Positions 49,640 to 62,692 of a stretch of DNA of 64,000 bases are shown here, in pieces. Source of the DNA: Pseudisothecium myosuroides (lineage: Eukaryota > Streptophyta > Bryopsida > Hypnales > Lembophyllaceae); NCBI GenBank assembly GCA_951799445.1, contig OX637287.1, positions 32,134,224-32,198,223 on the forward strand. Direction: 5' to 3'. The notes under the pieces were generated by a model that saw only the letters and a list, made by a program, of their open reading frames with translations, had not been told where the DNA came from and searched no databases. A program made the position numbers and the translations under genes. The stretch's first letter is position 1. Each line of letters begins with the position of its first letter.

Positions 49640-52220
49640 ATCTTCATTTTATAGTGTTTAGGGCTTGTAGAAATAAGCCTCAAATGCACTACAATTGTAA
49701 GAAAAAATGACTATAGAAATCATTTAAAAAAATTGTAGAGTCATTTTGAAAAGACATGAACTGGTTTGAATTATGTATAATATGTTCTTCATCTTCATAT
49801 TTTTTTGGTGAGAAATTTGACATGTGACAAGAAGATAGGAAGACTTGAAATCATTTTCACATTAAAAAAAATTCAAAACAATTTAGAACTTTGTTTTTTA
49901 TACAAAGTATTTTTAACTGCATAGAAAGATTTGATTTAAAAGATTTTGGGACAAAACCCAGACATGGTACACTGTACTATGTTCTCAACATTTTTGAAGT
50001 TTAAATTCAAAAAGAGATGTTGAATGTGAATATTTTGGACATTTCTTTGGTCCCACATTTGACTATATATTAATATTTCTAAGAAATAGAGAAAAAAAAA
50101 ACGATTTTGGATGTTTGCAAAGAATGGTTTACTCCAATATTAAGCTCAAAAGAAATCGTCAAAACTTTACACAAGGTAATTTTTAAAAGCGTTGATCATT
50201 GCCCTCCATAATTAACCTTTCTAGAAGCTTTAATGTAGAATGATGATGAAATGGCCTTGAAGAGAATGATTGCTATTTAGAGATTTTGAGGTAGTACCCA
50301 ACAATGACGGGTTTAATTGAATGATTTTATTCTAAAAGCAATAAATATTATATTTAGAGGTCATAATGGAAATATTGTGGCATAGTAAAGTGTATATATT
50401 CCTAAAAAAATTTATAGTTTATAAATGGACATTTCATATTTCATGTTAACACAAAAATGCGGTTGTAAGTAATTCATGCTTTAAATTCTAGTACCCTTTA
50501 TGTTATTGTTGCAACTAATATTGACACTTTCATGTAATGCAAAATAATCATGAACTTAACCAAACGTTGAATTGACAACCACCATTGCGCATTGTAACAT
50601 TGTAAACATTTATTCTAGTTAATTGTGTAATGATTGCCAAAATGCAACTAAATTAGGTGTTCCATTGTATTCCACTAAAATAATTCAGATTTTGTGACAC
50701 TTTTCCTTTATAGGCTTTACAAATATTCTTAATGTTTGACACACCAAATCAATCGTGCAGTACACAAGTAAAAGTATGTGTGGTAGAAATTTAAAAAACT
50801 TCTCCCACATGTTTAGCAAGATCTTTGCATTTAAAGTAAAGGACGCCAATTGTTTTGGCACCTTCCGTGATTTGATTTTGTTACTTTGAATCTATTTAAC
50901 TAAAATACCACAGCTCTATAGGTATTGAATAAGAAAATTGTGTTGAAGACGTCAATTGAGGGTCATTTTATATTTTTGTTTTAAAAGCACACTTCATTTT
51001 AATTCTTCAAGAAATTGAAATGTTGAAGCAAATACTCCATATGAAATACCACAATCAAGGAAAAAATGAACTCTTCAGTACTTGACTGTAAGATGGAATT
51101 TAAATACACTAATTGCAACAATGACATTGTTTTAGCTAGCAACCTACCCACATGCAACTTCTTTTCTTACAAAAATGTAAAAGTGGAGTTCAATAAAGAA
51201 CCATGAGTTATTTTTTGAAGAAGATGATGAGATTGCTTGATAAATAAAACACTCCATAACTTTTTCATCACTAGTCCAAAATTAATGGGATGAATGAAGT
51301 TCTTTAATACCTACAATAGTACAGAGTATTTTTGATGAGAAAGGTAAACTTCTCAATTTATAATTTTAGTTTTTGTGATTTTTTGGGGTGACCAAAAAAT
51401 TGATCGATTTTCTTAGCGAGGCATACCTTCAGGTAGAAAGCACTCTTTGTAATAAAAAGGCTATAAGATCCCAACAAATTAATAGGAGACAATTTTGGCA
51501 TAACCACTGCTTTTTTTAAAGAATCTTTGTTCTAATTATTGAGTATGCCTTAAAACATGAAATTTTTTGGTAGTGCTGTGTTTTTTACTTACGGCTATTT
51601 GACATAATACAAAAGGAAATAATGATGTTAAGTTTCTAAGTTTGAATAAATTAAACAAAAATGTAGTTGTAAGTACTCATTCAGTCATCCATATTAACGG
51701 TTCTTCAATTCATCCAATTGAGGGGTATTTCAGATGAATAAGCAACAATTTATGTTAGAATATTCCAATAAGAACCTGCATGAGCACCTCAATAACGTCC
51801 AATACTAGCTCCTATTACTGTGGTTTGAACCTATATATCTACCTCAGTCATATACATTTAGAATAGGAAAAAATCAAATGCAAACTTTTCATGGCCTCTT
51901 GTACATATTTATAGACATTTGTTGTCACTAATGACTGGTGGGTAGAACCTCATTTTCAAAAAGTTTAAGAATGTCTACTTCATGTTTTATTGTTATGAAT
52001 GTGTTTATTACTTTCCAGAAATTGAAAACATTGACCAACACTGTCTATTTCTTTGAAGTCTTCTATTCAAACAATTAGTATGTATAAAATTGTAGAAAGT
52101 AATTTTAATTTTCCGAAGTTGGACCTACTGCAATGCTTGCTACATTAATCAAATATTAAAAATCTATAACAAATTGGAACTGAAACAAATATCCTAAACT
52201 ACCTAAACTCCTAAAGTATC
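49640..52220. other. AT-rich spacer, no gene seen
   Basis: About 49650-49800 is a diverged tandem copy of 49200-49390 (shared ATGAGCCTCAAATACACTA-like stretch, then CATTTAAAAAAATTGT). Nothing coding or RNA-like stands out in the rest. Confidence 0.45.
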
Positions 52221-52229
52221 ATAAGAATT

Positions 52230-52545
52230 GGAAGGTAAGGAAAATATAACTACCTTCAGTCCAAAAAAATGGGAAGGGAAAGAAATTGTAAACTACCTTA
52301 ATCACCAAAAAAATGGGAAGGAAAAGAAATTGTAAACTACCTTAATCACCAAAAAAATGGGAAGGGAAAGAAATTGTAAACTACCTTAATCACCAAAAAA
52401 ATGGGAAGTAGAAGAAATTGTAAACTACCTTAATCACCAAAAAAATGAGAAGGGACAAAAATCAAAAACTACGTTCAGCCCCAAAGAATGGGAATGAAAA
52501 ATAACCATAAACTAATTTTAACTCCAAAAAAATGGGAAGGGAAGA
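52230..52545. repeat. 44-bp tandem repeat (GTAAACTACCTTAATCACC...)
   Basis: Units begin at 52288, 52332, 52376 and 52420 with an exact 44-bp period. Weaker copies lie on both sides. The unit carries CCAAAAAAATGGGAAGGGAA. Confidence 0.9.
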
Positions 52546-52599
52546 GCTCTCCAAAAGTCATGCCAAAATTGCTTGCAAACCAAATAAATTAGAAGGTGA

Positions 52600-54353
52600 A
52601 AAGAACTCTTTAGGCAATATCGGCCAAGAAAAATGGAAAAAATAATAAATGGTAAACTTACGTAACCTAAATAAATGGGGAGGTAGAAAACTATAAAGGA
52701 GTAAAAACTTCAAACTGGCTGCAACAAAATTCCGGTGGTTTTTCATTCACTACTTGGCTAGCACTTCCTAAATTTGTAACCGGCCAGTTCAAACAACATC
52801 AGTAGAAGAACCTTGGAATTTGCACTCAAAGTTTGAAAATTTAAACTGATACTGTAAGCAGGCTTAAAAAATTAAAAGCCACAGACACAAATCATGTACT
52901 GTCTAGTATAATATGTGAATACTACAGTATGCAGCACAATATGCACTACGATATGTGAATACTACAATATGCACAGGAATCCCCAAACCAGTTCAGTTGC
53001 ACCCAAAATCCTAACCACCCTAAAGTTGGCACGTCACTAAGGAACAGATACTACTGGGCAAAATCGCCCATCCAAATTTGACCAATACCAATATTTCTTC
53101 TTTCCCTGAATAGATCAGTAGTCCTATAGTTTGAACATAGTAACAATAAATTTCTAGCATCTATATCTTGTATCCTACATTCGGTACAATTTTTTAAATA
53201 TGTGGTAGTACTTACCTATATATCTTACTTATAATTAGAGTGCATATGATTTAGTGCACCGTATATTAGCTCTAAGTTATTACTAAATTATAGATGTCGT
53301 GAATTAATTTTGGAGATTGCATTTATTGGGAAAGTGGTTAAGGATAATTTTTTTAGCACATTATACTAGTTGAACTCTAGTAACCTAATATACTCTTTCA
53401 ACATACGAAATTATAAAAAAAATGAATGAATTTTCAATTGTTGTAAATTATTGAATTACTTAGTTTGAATTTATAGACTTCTCAACCTTGATATAATTTT
53501 TAATACTACAAAATTGCAGTCTTCATTTTTTTCTCTTAGGACCAATTAAATTAATGTTATATTTTTATGCTAAAAATATCCTATTAAAAAAATTAGAATC
53601 ATGATTAGTAATGTACGTATTGGATAGATTGAATACAAAATAATCCCCAAAAATTTACATTGTTTTTGTAAATTCCAATGTATTAAAAAAATCTACCTTG
53701 AGTCATATTTTTATCTTTATCTTTTATCTAATCTTACAATTTGGAAATAATTAAATATTAAATAAAGATGTGCCACCCTTTATCTTCACTTACAATATTA
53801 GTCTCATTACATTGGAAAGGCATAGATATAAATATATACTTAAAATAATTACTTCGATGTATTGAGAAGTACAAATCAGTACCACTAACTTTGTGCGCTC
53901 TACTTTAACTAAAGAAATTGATTGACTCACAAGCAAATACAAGCATGTCATTTCTATATGGTTTGAGACTTATTACAACGTAATATTCTAACATCAGAAA
54001 GGATAAAATAAAGAGTATTCATTGTAAAATTTGATGAATCTCTTGTCGTGTGTGGTAAGTTTTCATTTACAATATAAAATGTTTTTTTATGCATGATTTT
54101 TGGCTAGTTAGTTGACTAGTTTCACTAAAAAAAAACTTTAATTTACTTTATTCAAAATGATCAAATCACTATTACTTTTTAAAACTAATATTGAATTTCA
54201 CCTAAGTATGTATCACTTACTCTTGATATTTATTCCAGTCAATAAATATCACTTTAGTGTGATTTAAGTATCACATGAGTATTGAGGAAGTAGTTTGCTT
54301 CTTTTCTAGAATAATTCCTATAAAATCACTCTGAGTGCCCTTCTTTAGTTTTA
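52600..54353. other. AT-rich spacer, no gene seen
   Basis: No exon, RNA gene or clear element end. A small repeat of ATATGTGAATACTACA occurs twice at about 52912 and 52950. Confidence 0.45.
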
Positions 54354-55142
54354 ACTAGTGTAGCCCTGTGTCGTTGCCACAGCCTAAACAAAAGGAAGAG
54401 TCATTTTTAAAACCAAAAATAACTCAATAAGCTAGAACTTTTCTACTGTAGCTTAAAATGCCACGAAACAAAGCTTCTGCACCCCTCTTTGTCAAGGGCT
54501 TTCCAATAGTACAAAGAATGTGACAAATTGACACACGGTTCAGCAGATACATAATTTAGCATAATTTAGTAGTTTTTAAGATCCCAAAATAACTTAAAAA
54601 TACAGAACTTTTACACCATAGGTCCAAACACCACAAAAGAAAGTCCTTGCACCCCTCCTCGCCGAGAGCTTTCAAATGGTACCAAGAACGCGACCAAAAT
54701 CAAAGTAAAAGTATTTTCCTAATTTTTTGACCTAAAGTAAAAGTCACTTTTAAAACCAAAGAAAAATAAAAAATCTATAACTTCTCCACCGTAGGTCCAA
54801 ACGCCACAAAACAAAGTTTGAGCACCCCTCCTTGCCCAGGGCTTTTCAGCAGTACCAACAACGTAACAAATTGACACACACTTCACTGGATACATAATTT
54901 AGTATAATTTAGTAGTTTTTAAGAATCTAGAAGAACTCATAAATCCATAACTTCCCCACCGTGAGTCCAAACCCCACAAAATCGGTGCCGGTGCACCCCT
55001 CCTTGCCAAGGGCTTTCTGACGGTACGAAGCATAGCATTGGTGGACGCACGGTCTGGGAGATCTCAAAGTGACATACAAGCAAAACAAACAAACAAACAA
55101 ACAAATTTAAAGTATGGATAGGTACTACTCTGCCTTGTGTTG

Positions 55143-58100
55143 TTGCTTGTCGCAGCACAGAGTAAGCGAATTCCCTGTTATACTCCCAAAAACCACTTTA
55201 AAGCATAACAAAATGACTCTAAAGATCGAACCCACGAGATTCTGTGAAGTGTCTAGCACTATTCCCAACTTAAGCTCAGCCAGTATCTAATTTCTCCTTT
55301 CCGGTCCTAGATCTAAAACCGGAAACAACAACACACCGAAAACAACGACCAGACCTCTCTCTATTTCTTCCGGTCTGTCAAGCTATTCGGTCCCGTAAAA
55401 CTTCCACAACCCAGGATCCTAACACTTCTGATCCTGGCACTCCTCTGGACCAATCCGATCCGGTTCTCTCACACATACTCTCACTCCTCTCCGGTTTAGT
55501 TTTGCCTCTGTTTCACCATCAGAGGGTTCGCCGCTTGCTTTTGAGAGTGGCAGGCCCGCCACTCCTTTCGTGACTTATAGTGGCTGAAGACCCACTTCTC
55601 TAATCCACTACCTCCTAAACTAGCGCGGATCCGGTTTGATCTCTCACAGCCACCCGGACAGCGATCCGGTTTGCAGGTCACACAAAGACCCCCCGTACGA
55701 TCCTCTCATACTACAACGACCTTGATGCCAAGTTCCCTCCGTGCGGAGTTAGGTGGTTACAAGCGAACTCGTCCGTTCCAACATCAACTAAAGTTCTTCC
55801 GTTTACCAACTAGGGCAGCGAGACCTCACGGGAGATCGGGCACTCAACCGGATTTCCTATCCAGGAGTTCTAGCGCGTTTAAGGACTCCTTCCCTATCCG
55901 CCTAGCCTAACAACGGCTTTCTCGCCCGGAATCGTGAACTGTAGAGACGCTGAGGAACTGAAATCCGCTCCCAACACTTAGAAAACCCACTCACATGCAC
56001 ATAAGAGCAAAACAAACACGCCAAGGGGAGAAATCTCTCTAGAATCTGCACACATTTTCCTAACTCCTCACCAAAACAGCCCTGCCACGCGCGGGAGAGA
56101 CGTATAACAAGCAATCAATAGAAAATGCATGAAAAACTCAAGGGAAAAGACTCCCAGTCTCCTTCGCAGAGACTGACTATATACATTTTAAAACTCAAAA
56201 GTCAACATAAAGCGGCCCGGAAAGTCCGCGCGGAACTTTCGGTCCCCGCCGAGCCGGCCAGACCGGAAAACATCCGATCCAGACCAGACACATCCGGATC
56301 AAATCCGGTCCGGTCCTAACTAACAAATATTTACAACTAAAATCCTAACTACCCTACCATAACCGGATCTACTCCTTGATCCGTTCCTTCGTCCATGACT
56401 TCGTCTTTGCCTTGGTGCACGCTCTGTTCTTGATCCTCACCCTGATCTGGGGTCAGATCCATACTTTGATCTTTCCCCGGGTTCAGTGTGGGACTTCTCG
56501 GCGGTTCCGTTCCAAGCTGCTCGAAAACGTCCGTCAGGTTCCGGTTCCGCTCCCCTGTTTCACGTTCTGGGAGATCCGGTGACGAATCCAGGTTGATGGT
56601 GTGCGCGAGTTTCCTCCCACTCTTCTTTGACTGGGGAGTCCGATCCTTTCCTTCCGTTGGAATGCCCACGTTCGGAAAAGATCCGGGCATTGAAAGGTCG
56701 GACAGATGGAACGATCGTGACAACGTCACTCCGTTCAGCTTCCTGCTGCTCTCCTCCATCCGGTTTGCAGCCTCTCGCGCGTCCATCATGACTAACTCCA
56801 CCTTTTCGGAGTAGTCTGTCAAAATCCGGACCAACCTGGTCCCGGATTTCTTTTTCTCCTTGAGGACTCCCTCGTCAAACAACTTTGACTTGGTGAAAGC
56901 CTCTCCGGTCGCTCCGAATGTGGCCTTCACATCCTCCGCTACTTTCCGGGTAGCCTCTGCCATCTCCCGGGTGGTAGCCATGTCCTCCTTGAGGAGCAAC
57001 ATTTCCGTCTTCAACGACTCGTTCTCCTCCTGGAGTCGTCGGATCTCCGCCTCTTGCTTCCGGATCTCATCCGGGCTGGAGATAAAATCTGCAACCACTC
57101 CTGCCAGGTTGCTGTTTACTGGTGCTCCCACCAGCTCGCTGATCTGATTCAGAATCAGCTTCTTCACCGTCCAGTCTGCTCGCACATCACTCAGGATGTT
57201 GACCAGCTGGTTGAACGGATCCGTCGGATCCGATCCGGAAGGACCCGGTTCTTCAGAAACCGGTTTCTTCCCTGGGCTGGAGGTCTCAACCGGAGGGGTT
57301 GGGGTTCCTCTCCGGTTAGGAGGCGTCGTCTTCTGCCGCTTGTGCTGCGGCCGGTGTAGCTCCTCCTCTTCCTCTTCTTCCTCCTCGGAACCGGATACTT
57401 CTTCCTGTTCTTCTTCTTCCGATTCCGATTCCCCATATTTCAGGAGTGACTCATGCATCTTCCACTCCTTCTCCTCCGTATCCGTGAGGAGTTGATGGTG
57501 CTTGTACAAATGGACGAGGTAGGGACTCAACGGAGTCGGTCTACTTCCTCCGATCTTCGGAATTAGCCGGTTGACCAGGTCGAACAAAATCCTGGCCCAG
57601 TCCACTTTCCGTTCCCCGCTCAGGGCTCCGAAAATGAGGTTTCCAATGGCGATGGTCACCCTCGTCGGCTTCTCCGGGTGGATGATCGGAACCAGGAACT
57701 GGAGAAGGTTCCGATGCCGGTCGTCCAGACAGTCTGCCACCGCGTGCCCATCCTTGGAGTCCACGTCGCACCGGAATTTCCCCCGAGTGTAACCCTCCTT
57801 CGAGGAGGCCATCCCTCGACCTCCAGACCGGAATTCATACACGGCCTTCCACATCTCCTCCGTCCAGTTGCCCGGACTTCCGCGGAGAGTTCTCTCAAAC
57901 TGGTTGGAGAGCTTTCCGAGTAACTCTCGAATCATCTGCTCCTCCCGAAATCCCCAGGGTTTATCGATCAGTCCTCCGCAGCCCATCTTGGCCAAATCCT
58001 CCATCAGGTTGTCCTTTTCCTTCTCGTCCGTTGGAATAACCGGACACACCTTCCGGAGTTTTACTTCTGCTGCGGAGGAACTGGACGGCCCTGCTCTACT

Positions 58101-58638
58101 CTTACGGAGCTGAGGCATGGACACGAACTGTGCTAACCGGATCTTGACTGTGGCTACCTTTCCCTCTCCTAGCCGCACGTCCCGTTTCTCACCTTCGCTC
58201 TTCCGATCTCAACCGGAATACCTCTAAACCTGCAACGCACACTAAAGCGCTGCGCGCCCTAACACACTAACACGCACACACAAACCAACTCAAAATAAGA
58301 AAGCAAAACGCTGGGAAGAGAGGCTAAGTACGCGCTGGAGCAAGATTTCCACAAATGAAGATTGAAAAAGAGTGGCCACTAGATTGGTCAGCCCATATAT
58401 AGTCTAATCTGTCATCATGACCAAATCCGTTCCTGACCCATTCCGATCCAACTCAGATCCGTTCTAACTCTAATCCGGTTCAGATTCAGATCAAATCCGG
58501 ATTGTCATCTATTCCGTTCCATTAGTTAATTTCCGGTTATCGGTTACCTCCTACTCGAATCCGGATCCCAGGTCACGGTTTCCGTTCCAAGATTTAGATA
58601 ACTTACAAAAAACCAAAAATTTACCTTGCGACATTGCT
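55143..58638 (-). mobile_element. 3,486-bp element copy 2 with TGTCGCA ends
   Basis: The element proper is 55148-58633, and the 5-bp direct repeat TTGCT sits at 55143-55147 and 58634-58638. It is nearly identical to copy 1 along its whole length, including the TATA box and 1.2 kb of non-coding left part. The different flanking sequence and different duplication show an independent insertion, not a segmental duplication. Confidence 0.9.
56349..58178 (-). CDS. 609-residue protein of the TGTCGCA element, copy 2
   Basis: Same length and architecture as the protein at 39482-41311. I count two residue differences (Arg to Lys near residue 12, His to Arg in the DLPExETGER segment). Both copies are fully open, which suggests recent amplification or selection for the protein. 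Confidence 0.75.
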   Translation of the reverse strand: MRLGEGKVATVKIRLAQFVSMPQLRKSRAGPSSSSAAEVKLRKVCPVIPTDEKEKDNLMEDLAKMGCGGLIDKPWGFREEQMIRELLGKLSNQFERTLRGSPGNWTEEMWKAVYEFRSGGRGMASSKEGYTRGKFRCDVDSKDGHAVADCLDDRHRNLLQFLVPIIHPEKPTRVTIAIGNLIFGALSGERKVDWARILFDLVNRLIPKIGGSRPTPLSPYLVHLYKHHQLLTDTEEKEWKMHESLLKYGESESEEEEQEEVSGSEEEEEEEEELHRPQHKRQKTTPPNRRGTPTPPVETSSPGKKPVSEEPGPSGSDPTDPFNQLVNILSDVRADWTVKKLILNQISELVGAPVNSNLAGVVADFISSPDEIRKQEAEIRRLQEENESLKTEMLLLKEDMATTREMAEATRKVAEDVKATFGATGEAFTKSKLFDEGVLKEKKKSGTRLVRILTDYSEKVELVMMDAREAANRMEESSRKLNGVTLSRSFHLSDLSMPGSFPNVGIPTEGKDRTPQSKKSGRKLAHTINLDSSPDLPERETGERNRNLTDVFEQLGTEPPRSPTLNPGKDQSMDLTPDQGEDQEQSVHQGKDEVMDEGTDQGVDPVMVG

Positions 58639-58865
58639 ACATTCAAAGTAAAAGCAAAACTAATTTTTTAACTTTGTGTTTTATATATACTTTGAATTTC
58701 AATATTTTTCACACCGTATGTGCAAGTGCCACAAAACAAAGCCCATGCACCCCTTGTCATAGAGTGCTTTCAAATGGTACTATAAACGGAATCGATGGAA
58801 ACAAGATCCTTGAGATTTCACTATAACAAACAAACAAACCTAACCCAAACAAAACAAAACCAGTA

Positions 58866-60900
58866 GCCTCTTTTATGGTATGGATAGAGCGTTATTGCTC
58901 CAAAGTTTGCTGGCAATTCGAATTGTCATCCACTTTAGGAAGAAGAATATATGGCAAACAAATCCATATGAAGATAATTTCATCAATTTCCATTGATAAT
59001 TTGCTCCAAATGTAATACCCAATGTAAGATTATCAGAACCTTCATTTGAGCACTGGATCCAATTTTATTGGATGTGTTTTAAATAGCCGAATGTATTGAG
59101 GTTGGGTGGGATGAGCTATGCAAAGGGTAGGCCTTGGCCATGTCAGGTGCATAATGTGTGGATTATCGGATCCTGCTAAAAGTATGTTCACGTGGATCTG
59201 ACTCCTGAACTTTGTATTCCTGAAATTCCCTGAGAGGATTGTTTTCATAAATGCAAGTAGGTGAACGTGACCTTTTCCCACTCTGTCGCCTACCTGCAAG
59301 CTTAGAGGCGGTGGAATAAAGTGACGGCAACATGAATGCCTTCGAAGTAGTAAATGGATTTAGATTTTGCAAGTGGAGAAGGATCTGTCATTCTTCTGTT
59401 GTAAGCGCTCTAGATTCGAGGAGAACCGTTTCGACTTTGGAAACTCACTTCCCTCCCAAAATTTCCCGCCTCAGTGACTATTGTTGCGTCCATTCCAAAT
59501 TTTTTGACGAAGTTTGTTTGTCTACTCCTGTGAGGTCTCTTTGCTCTTGCGCCTGAGGTGTTTGCGATTCAACTTTTGTTGCTTATGAGTGTTTGCGATT
59601 CAACTTTTCAAGACTGGAGGGGAAGTGGACGAGTCGTGGCAAGTGGGCAACTTTTTGAAGTCGTGCTGCGGCGCTCGTGTTCAGGTTGCGGTCGAAGGAG
59701 TCAGACAATTTCCATGGAGGTATGACGTATCCCTTTGTTTTGAATTTGATCCTCATTGTGCCGTGCAATATGCTTTTCTTTTCTTGCTTGTGCGGACTCC
59801 ACAAAAATGTCGGCCTGCATCATTCATCCTGTCAACGGTTGTGATTTTGGTTTGTAATTCGTAATTATGATGTAACTTTGTTAGTTTTCTTCAATTCAGT
59901 GCAAGTGTATGTTCAGTTGAGCAAAAATTGGGTAGCAATTGCATTAGGAAAAGCTATGTCCAATTCTTAGATTTCTCGTTTAGGGTTTAGGGTTTAGTGA
60001 ATAAGAGAATCCTAAACCTTAAAAAGTAGGATCGAAAGTAGAGTTGCTTTGCATGCGCTGCGTTGTTCAATTGAATCCCATTCATCTTTTGATTTTCTGA
60101 ATTGCAATCTAGAATGTGTGAGGCAATTCACCGCAGATGTAGCTTGAGTAGCGAAAATTGTGCAATCGTAAGGGACAGTTCTGTCTTCAGTCATAGTTCT
60201 TGCAACAGGTTGGTCTCAGTTGTTGTCACTTGTACTTGTTTGAATGTCTTTGTATAAAAGAGATTTCAAGCGATTGAACCCATTTTTTGAACTTCTGTGT
60301 TCACTGCTCTATTATGAACTCTGAAGATTATACAGAGGAGTTCTGGGAGGCATGCGTCTACATTGAAATTGATGTTTTCAATTGTCTTATTGATTGATAA
60401 TTGCAAGCAAAATTGCACCCCATTATGATTCTTGTTATTAGTCTTGTTGTTTGTATTGGGTTCTGTTAGTAAGTGATAGCAGGTTCTAGCACGTCTCACT
60501 GTGCAGAGTACACTTTGCAAGTGGTATACTTGTAATTCTTCAATTGAAAGGAATTTGCTGTGAACGATATGAATTCACAGTCGACCTGAATGTACCGCTT
60601 TTTAATCTGATCGGAAAACAGGATTAGAAGACGTTCTGAAAGTCCATAAATTTGGATTTGATATTGCAAATGATGTTCACAGACATATATATTTCACAAT
60701 ATGAATGTGTTACGATCCCGCCTTCTTGCTTTCTAGTAGAATAAGAGATGACAACAATCATCTTCAGGCGTGAATTTCTACGAATAGTCTATTCCTAACA
60801 ATTTGAGGTGATCAAGTTTCAATGTTGTTGAAATCAATGAGTCCAGTTCTGGTTTCTGTATGTCATAAGGATAATTATAGAATTTGGTTAAGGTGAATGT
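58866..60900. other. Upstream region of the right-edge gene, no clear exon
   Basis: GC-richer promoter-like DNA lies at 59290-59720. TTTAGGGTTTAGGGTTTAG at about 59980-59998 is a triple telo-box. Small open frames at 59332-59556 and 59589-59864 show no domain. A leader exon of the gene at 62.7 kb may be here. Confidence 0.4.
59980..59998. promoter_or_regulatory. Triple telo-box (TTTAGGG repeats)
   Basis: Two and a half TTTAGGG units, then an inverted CCTAAACC 15 bases later. In plants such motifs mark promoters of growth-related genes. Too short to be a telomere. Confidence 0.5.
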
Positions 60901-60914
60901 CAATGAAATAGTTT

Positions 60915-62240
60915 GATTCACCTCCAGTCGAGGTGAATATCACTTGAACATAGATCCCGCCTTCATCACCGTTCAAGGTGAATATCTTTGACACATTGTT
61001 TCCAATTCACCTCCAGTCGAGGTGAATATCATTTGATCATAGTTATGAATTCATCACCGTTTAAGGTGAATATCTATGACACATTGTTTCCAATTCACCT
61101 CCACTCGAGGTGAATATCACTTGAACATAGTTATGAATTAATCACCATTCAAGGTGAATATCTTTGACACATTGTTTCCAATTCACCTCCAGTCGAGGTG
61201 AATATCATTTGAACATAGTTATGAATCATCACCGTTCATGGTGATTATCTATGACACATTGTTTCCAATTCACCTCCACTCGAGGTGAATATCACGTGAA
61301 CATAGTTATAAATTCATCACCGTTCAAGGTGAAATCCTTGACAGATTGTTTCTAATTCACCTCCAGTCGAGGTGAATATCATTTGAACTTAGTTATGAAT
61401 CATCTCCATTTATGGTGAATATCTATGATACTTTGTTTCCAATTCACCTCCACTCGAGGTGAATACCACGTGAATATAGGGTTTTTATTCCCTACCCAAA
61501 CTCTAAATATCATATACGCATTGTATTTAATTTTCCTTTATTGAGTATGAATATTACTTTTATATGCTTGCAAGTATACGTCCAGTATAGTTCAATATCA
61601 CTTGTAGATATTAGTCAGACTACCTACATTTGAGGGGAATATATCTTAGAAAGTTTAAAACTCTCGTCCAGTCCACATGAACATCAATAGAAGAGTTAGT
61701 CAATTTACCTCCATTCGAGGTGAATATCAATTGGATAGTTTGTCAGTTCCCCTCCACTCGAGGTGAATATCAGGTGGATAGTTTGTCAGGTTACCTCCAC
61801 TCGAGGTGAATATCAGGTGGATAGTTTGTCAGTTCACCTCAATTTGAGGTAAATATCAATTGGACGGTTTTTCAATTCACCTTAACTCAAGGTGAAAAGC
61901 ACTTCTAGAATGTACTCAGGCTGCTTCCGTTTGTGCAGAATTCATCCTTTGTGTGGTTTGTAATTGCCCTCCAAATTGCCTTGCAAATTACTGTCTTGGG
62001 AATAGGTTTTTTCAATGAACTAAATTATATAAGGGTCTGAAACTATGATGACCTAACAATCAATGAGGCAGAGTAGATTTACTTAAATTCAATCTGGGTA
62101 TATAAGAAAAGGTCATTTCGTCAATCACCTCCACTCGAGGTGAATATCAATTATAGATTTTGATCAACTTACTTGTATTTGCAAATTCTACATCTTGTAT
62201 AGGGCTTGTAATTCACCTCCGAAGAAGGTGAATGCTACTT
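60915..62240. repeat. Array of TTCACCTC-N-GAGGTGAA palindromes upstream of the right-edge gene
   Basis: Roughly twenty palindromes. At 60915-61465 a unit of ~85-90 bp alternates ATTCACCTCCAGTCGAGGTG with a weaker ATCACCGTTCAAGGTGAA. Spacers read AATATCATTTGAACATAG and ACACATTGTTTCC. Sparser copies continue at 61700-61895, 62125-62150 and 62214-62235. Same motif class as the array at 42.7-43.5 kb. Confidence 0.9.
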
Positions 62241-62692
62241 GAAGACAGTTTTTGTTTATTTGTTGGTTGAGTTGAAAACGAATAGGTCATTTTCTTAAAT
62301 CACCTACATTCCATTTGAATATCACACCCTAATGAAAGTCGGTTCTCCAATATTAGAGTTGAAACTTTTTTCTGGAAGTTCTTGATTTACCTTTATTCGA
62401 GGTAAATATGACTTGAATATTATTTTCAACTAATTGTGCTTGAAGTGAAAACGACTTGATCAAATTATTTAATTTTGTTAGACTGCTAATAGGATAGCAC
62501 TTTTAGGAAGTATCTATTTCACCTTTACTCACCTTCATTGTAAGTGAGTTATTGTGAGTACTAGTTTTTCATACGACTTATGGAGTATATGTTTGACTTG
62601 TTTAAAAAAAAAAAACTCTATGCCAGTAGAACACTTGTATTTGTTTTTGTCAAATAGGCTATTGACATCGTCTTTCATATGATGAACAGATC

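Larger units (their letters stand above)
54354..58865. repeat. Repeat family R, reverse copy, split by the second TGTCGCA element
   Basis: 54354-55142 and 58639-58865 together form a reverse-orientation copy of 48098-48960. Shared phrases include the reverse complements of TGGCAACGGCTCAGGGC, GTGCACCC, CCTCCTTGCC and CAAACAAACAAACAAA. The element at 55148-58633 was inserted in it. Confidence 0.75.

Noticed and set aside
38281..58633. Segmental duplication as the origin of the two 3.5-kb copies
   Set aside because: Similarity stops exactly at the TGTCGCA ends, and each copy has a different 5-bp flanking duplication in an unrelated context.
59978..60000. Interstitial telomere
   Set aside because: Only about two and a half TTTAGGG units; this is the size of a promoter telo-box.
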